DNA from: Geodermatophilus bullaregiensis
GTDB lineage: Bacteria; Actinomycetota; Actinomycetes; Mycobacteriales; Geodermatophilaceae
Length of the DNA: 64,000 bases
Reading direction: 5' to 3'
NCBI RefSeq assembly: GCF_016907675.1
Contig: NZ_JAFBCJ010000001.1
Coordinates: 4,030,001-4,094,000 of the forward strand
Shown here: piece by piece, positions 61,331-64,000 of the stretch
How the letters are laid out: every line of letters starts with the position of its first letter
Numbering within the stretch: the first letter of the stretch is position 1
Position numbers and translations under genes: made by a program
The notes under the pieces: model-generated
The model's database searches: none
What the model was told of the DNA's origin: nothing
The model's input: the letters and a program-made list of their open reading frames with translations, nothing else

Positions 61331-61610
61331 CCTAGTGCTGGGTTTCTCGGAGCACCTGCTCCATCGCCGTCTAGGACCTCCTCGATGGCTCGCCGACTCT
61401 GGAATTCAACCGACAGAGGTCCCCTCACTTTGTCAGGTCGGCACTGGGGGCAGTCCCCTGCGCCTGCCATACGGCATGCTGTCAAGACATACGCAACGCG
61501 GTCTGATTGGCCGACTACAATCCCGAGTCTTTCTGTCGATGCGAGGTTGCCAGCACGAATCCACCGGCATTAGGAGATTGCAAGTGGCAAGCCACACCGA
61601 CAATTGCCGG

Positions 61611-62858
61611 TCAGCACTCCAGGGCAGCCTGTACGGCCGAGAACTTGGCCTGAGACTCGATGAGTTCTTCCAACGGGTCGGAACCCGCAACAATACCGCA
61701 GCCGGCAAAGAGGCGTGCCGAGAAGCCATCCCGGCCGAACTCGGCACACCGCAGGGCCAATCCGAACTCGCCATCCCCCCGAGAGTCGAGCCAACCAACC
61801 GGACCTGCGTAGCGCCCGCGGTCCATTGCCTCAAGCTCCTTGATAAGCGTCCGCGCCGTCCCGGCAGGAGTTCCACAGACTGCTGCAGTGGGGTGAACTG
61901 AGCCGACGAGTTCAAGCAATCCGGCTTCGCGCGCAGAACCACTGCACCGTTGAATGCCGTGGACATCACTCGCCAAGTGGAGGACGTTTGGCAAGGTGAG
62001 CAGCTCGGGCCGACCCGGGGTCGTGATCGTCCGACAGTAGGGTTGTAGCGCACGGACAAGGGATTCGAGCGCCAGATCGTGCTCCGCCCGATTCTTCTCC
62101 GAGGCTAATAAGGAAGCGCCCAGTCCGATGTCCTCATTACCGGCACCTCGCCTTGAAGTGCCAGCCAGGACGCGCGCCCACAGTCGCCGCCCGGTTCGAC
62201 GGAGCAACAGCTCGGGCGTCGCCCCTAACAGGCCGTCCACGGCGAAGGTCCAGCATAGGGGAAAGCGAGCGGCCAGTCGGCGCAGCACCCGTTGATGGCT
62301 GAGTGGTTCGTCCGCGGCCACGATCAGTTCACGGGCGAGGACCACCTTAGTCAATTCCCCGGTATCGATCCGCTTTAGTGCAGCGGCGACGGCCGTGCAC
62401 CAGCTGGCCGGATCGAGCGCTCCGTCGGAGTAGCGCAGCACCGGCACTGACGATTTGTCTGCGTCGCCTGCGGTCGGGGCTGAGTGGAGATAGGCGCCAT
62501 TAATCCCGGTGCACCAGCTCACGCCGCGCCTGCGGCCGACGACAACTTCGGGGACGACGAACACCGACGTCCCGGCCACGGGATCAAAAGCGATGCTCGC
62601 GAACAATACGGGGCCAGAGCCAGGCGTCACCACTTGGTCATCTATCACGGCGTCCGACGTGTATGACGCCCACCAGTCGGCCACCTCGGCCAGTGCGGCC
62701 GGACCTGAGACCTCCAGCCGAGCCGCCTCCCCCCAGCCCACCAGTCCCTCGCCGTGGCGCAACCAGCAGAGCGCCCCCTCGAGGGGCAGGACGGCGAGAA
62801 GGTCGGGCGAGTCCTCAACGGGCAGAGTGGTGATAGTTGCAGGAGCGGCGTTCACCAC
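61611..62858 (-). CDS. menF: Isochorismate synthase
   Basis: A 415-residue chorismate-binding enzyme. Conserved parts are GELTKVVLARELIV (about 170), LGATPELLLRR, LAGTSRRG, SEKNRAEHDL, VGSVHPTAAVCGTPAGTA and GPVGWLDSRGDGEFGLALRC, with the Mg-binding Glu near EHDL and in DGEF. It isomerises chorismate to isochorismate, the first step to menaquinone or to salicylate/DHB siderophores. GTG 62858 or 62855. No menD, menB or siderophore genes are nearby. It lies alone among IS relics. With UbiA and UbiB genes in the same window a quinone-type role is preferred, but is not shown. Symbol given by function, not by orthology. Confidence 0.88.
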   Translation of the reverse strand: MVNAAPATITTLPVEDSPDLLAVLPLEGALCWLRHGEGLVGWGEAARLEVSGPAALAEVADWWASYTSDAVIDDQVVTPGSGPVLFASIAFDPVAGTSVFVVPEVVVGRRRGVSWCTGINGAYLHSAPTAGDADKSSVPVLRYSDGALDPASWCTAVAAALKRIDTGELTKVVLARELIVAADEPLSHQRVLRRLAARFPLCWTFAVDGLLGATPELLLRRTGRRLWARVLAGTSRRGAGNEDIGLGASLLASEKNRAEHDLALESLVRALQPYCRTITTPGRPELLTLPNVLHLASDVHGIQRCSGSAREAGLLELVGSVHPTAAVCGTPAGTARTLIKELEAMDRGRYAGPVGWLDSRGDGEFGLALRCAEFGRDGFSARLFAGCGIVAGSDPLEELIESQAKFSAVQAALEC

Positions 62859-63504
62859 CCCTCGAATCCTACGGTTCGGCCGCAGGATCCAGAAGCGCTA
62901 GATGTGCGAGCGGGCTGGCGGGAGCACGCCTGCGGTCGAGGCTGGTTCAACTGTGAGGAGACATCCCCACTTGGTCCGGAAACCGTAGGGCCAGCCAGAC
63001 CAGGAGGCCTCATGAGGACCGTGATGCGTCGGCCGCAGCCGGCACGCCCGCATCGCCGACCAGTCGCCCACACTGGCAGGCGCCTCAACCGCTCGGCACG
63101 GAACCGTGCACCTTGGTTAAGCGACGGCATCTACTGATGGCAGTCGCCGCTCAGGCCCAGCAGTTCCCTCAACGGTGACCCGAAGCTTGGTTGCTTGCGA
63201 GGTGGGCGGGTCCTGCCACTTCGGCCGAACGACAGGAGCACCACTGCGCCAGCTCGGAAACCCGCCCCGGCGGCCAGTGCACGTCGACATGAAGGAGTTG
63301 GCTAATGTCCCCGATGACAGTGGCTCTGCCAAGCTAGACCGCACCAGAAGCAAGGCCCGATAAGGCGTGCAGCACGTCAGGGGGCAGCCGCACAACAGAC
63401 ACGGCCGCTCGCACATCGGCTCGAGCTCCGTGCGCTTTCACCCTGGACGCCTAGACTGATCGTCAAGGGGAAGGATGCGCCCATCAGCTGTTTTGTCCCA
63501 CTAA
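62859..63504. other. Intergenic, no gene seen
   Basis: About 650 bases upstream of the isochorismate synthase. The open frames have no family features. It presumably includes the menF promoter. Confidence 0.4.
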
Positions 63505-63605
63505 TAGCATCGCGGCTTCGCCACCCGCTACGACAAGCCCACCGTCCGCTACGAGGTCACCGCCCAGATCACCAACATCAACATCTGGCTGCGACCTATG
63601 AAAAA
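63505..63605 (+). pseudogene. IS5-family transposase, C-terminal scrap
   Basis: HRGFATRYDKPTVRYEVTAQ and ITNINIWLRPMKK are the conserved end of an IS5 transposase (compare HRGFATRDDKLAVRYE at about 61240). The rest of the element is gone. Confidence 0.75.
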
Positions 63606-63648
63606 GGTCCTAGCGGCTATGAAAGAGGCCCTAGCGGCGCAGCACCCG

Positions 63649-63890
63649 TACCTACATGATCCGCCGCTCTAGGCGCGTGGGCGTGCGCCGCAGGCTGCGG
63701 TTCGGCCGACTGGGTCGATCCAACATGCCGGCCTCGACGTGCTCGCGATAGCGGCCGGCCCGCCGCGCCGCAGTCCTCGTCGAGGTGTGAAACCGCGCGA
63801 CCGCACGCCGCAGCGACCAGCCCTTTTCGACAACGCAGGGAACCAGCAAAGCTGGGCACGCGGAGACAGGGCGGCATTAGCGTGTGGCAT
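63649..63890 (-). pseudogene. IS481-family transposase, N-terminal scrap
   Basis: MPHANAALSP (63890) followed in another frame by VVEKGWSLRRAVARFHTSTR, TAARRAGRYREHVEAGMLDR and SLRRTPTRLERRI is the helix-turn-helix start of IS481 transposases. It is frameshifted and cut after about 75 residues. Confidence 0.75.
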
Positions 63891-63907
63891 GAGGAAGACC
63901 TCCTAAG

Positions 63908-64000
63908 AGCTTGTCTCATGTGGATGAGGTCTGACCTGGTCGGTGTTGCTCCCGCTCGTGGGGGAACGGATCGGACAGACGCTGGTGCCCGACGGCTGGT
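63908..64000 (+). mobile_element. IS5-family element, copy C (cut by window end)
   Basis: GAGCTTGTCTCATGTGG begins an element whose 90-odd visible bases match the right end of copy A exactly in inverse orientation, including the GERIGQTLVPDGW coding start. It runs off the window. Confidence 0.85.

Noticed and set aside
61611-62858. Siderophore (salicylate or DHB) locus around the isochorismate synthase
   Set aside because: No NRPS, isochorismatase or siderophore transporter lies in the window.
63117-63416. 99-codon minus-strand frame with many cysteines
   Set aside because: No ribosome site, no conserved motif, lies in degraded DNA; not supported as a gene.

Overview
The window is very GC-rich and its proteins are rich in Ala, Arg, Gly and Val. 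This, together with Lsr2, GAF-ANTAR regulators, F420-type flavin proteins, WS/DGAT acyltransferase and actinobacterial IS types, points to an actinobacterium. The Geodermatophilus/Blastococcus group is my best guess from protein style only; no marker gene or rRNA is present to confirm it. I see no tRNA, rRNA or CRISPR array.

Layout. (1) 1-15400 looks like ordinary chromosome: the end of a chemotaxis receptor, a DUF4396 membrane protein behind a CsoR-like operator, a GH13 glucosidase, two overlapping GAF-ANTAR regulators, a fatty acid desaturase, a secreted GH14 beta-amylase, an ArgP/LysE-type regulator-exporter pair, a MOSC protein, a berberine-bridge FAD oxidase, a methyltransferase, and a flippase-glycosyltransferase pair. 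(2) 15400-24000 is an integration zone. It holds a tyrosine integrase and excisionase with an iteron-like array, a vapBC-like toxin-antitoxin remnant split by an IS5-family element, an IS110 element, IS30 and MFS fragments, and a metallophosphoesterase. (3) 24000-31500 has a less extreme composition. A NitT/TauT/THI5-type ABC importer is in one operon with a UbiA prenyltransferase, followed by an SRPBCC protein, IS630 and VOC fragments, a frameshifted lsr2 and IS copy A. (4) 31559-43630 is a compact gene cluster. On the minus strand a polyprenyl synthase heads a stop-start-overlapping operon with an Ig-like protein, an unknown protein, a CrtC/AttH-like protein, an SCP2-like protein and a patatin. 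Divergently, four unknown proteins follow (repeat protein, two Ig-like, one Cys-rich), then a convergent WS/DGAT, then an unknown protein plus DUF5995. (5) 45537-57499 is a second isoprenoid-flavoured block: two ICMT-like methyltransferases around a P450, a UbiB/ABC1 kinase, a 42-residue repeat protein, a second polyprenyl synthase, and two tandem copies of a two-gene module encoding beta-repetitive proteins. (6) 57500-64000 is an IS graveyard (an IS1111-type element nested in an IS3-type element, plus IS5 and IS481 remnants) around an intact isochorismate synthase.

Interpretation. Two prenyl diphosphate synthases, a UbiA prenyltransferase, a UbiB kinase, isochorismate synthase, a P450, two ICMT-like methyltransferases, WS/DGAT, patatin, SCP2-like and CrtC-like proteins lie within 40 kb among mobile elements. 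Together they suggest an acquired pathway for a prenylated or esterified lipid, possibly a modified quinone, accompanied by a set of unfamiliar structural proteins (Ig-like, Cys-rich, beta-repetitive, tandem-repeat). The individual enzyme families are recognised from motifs; their action as one system is inference.
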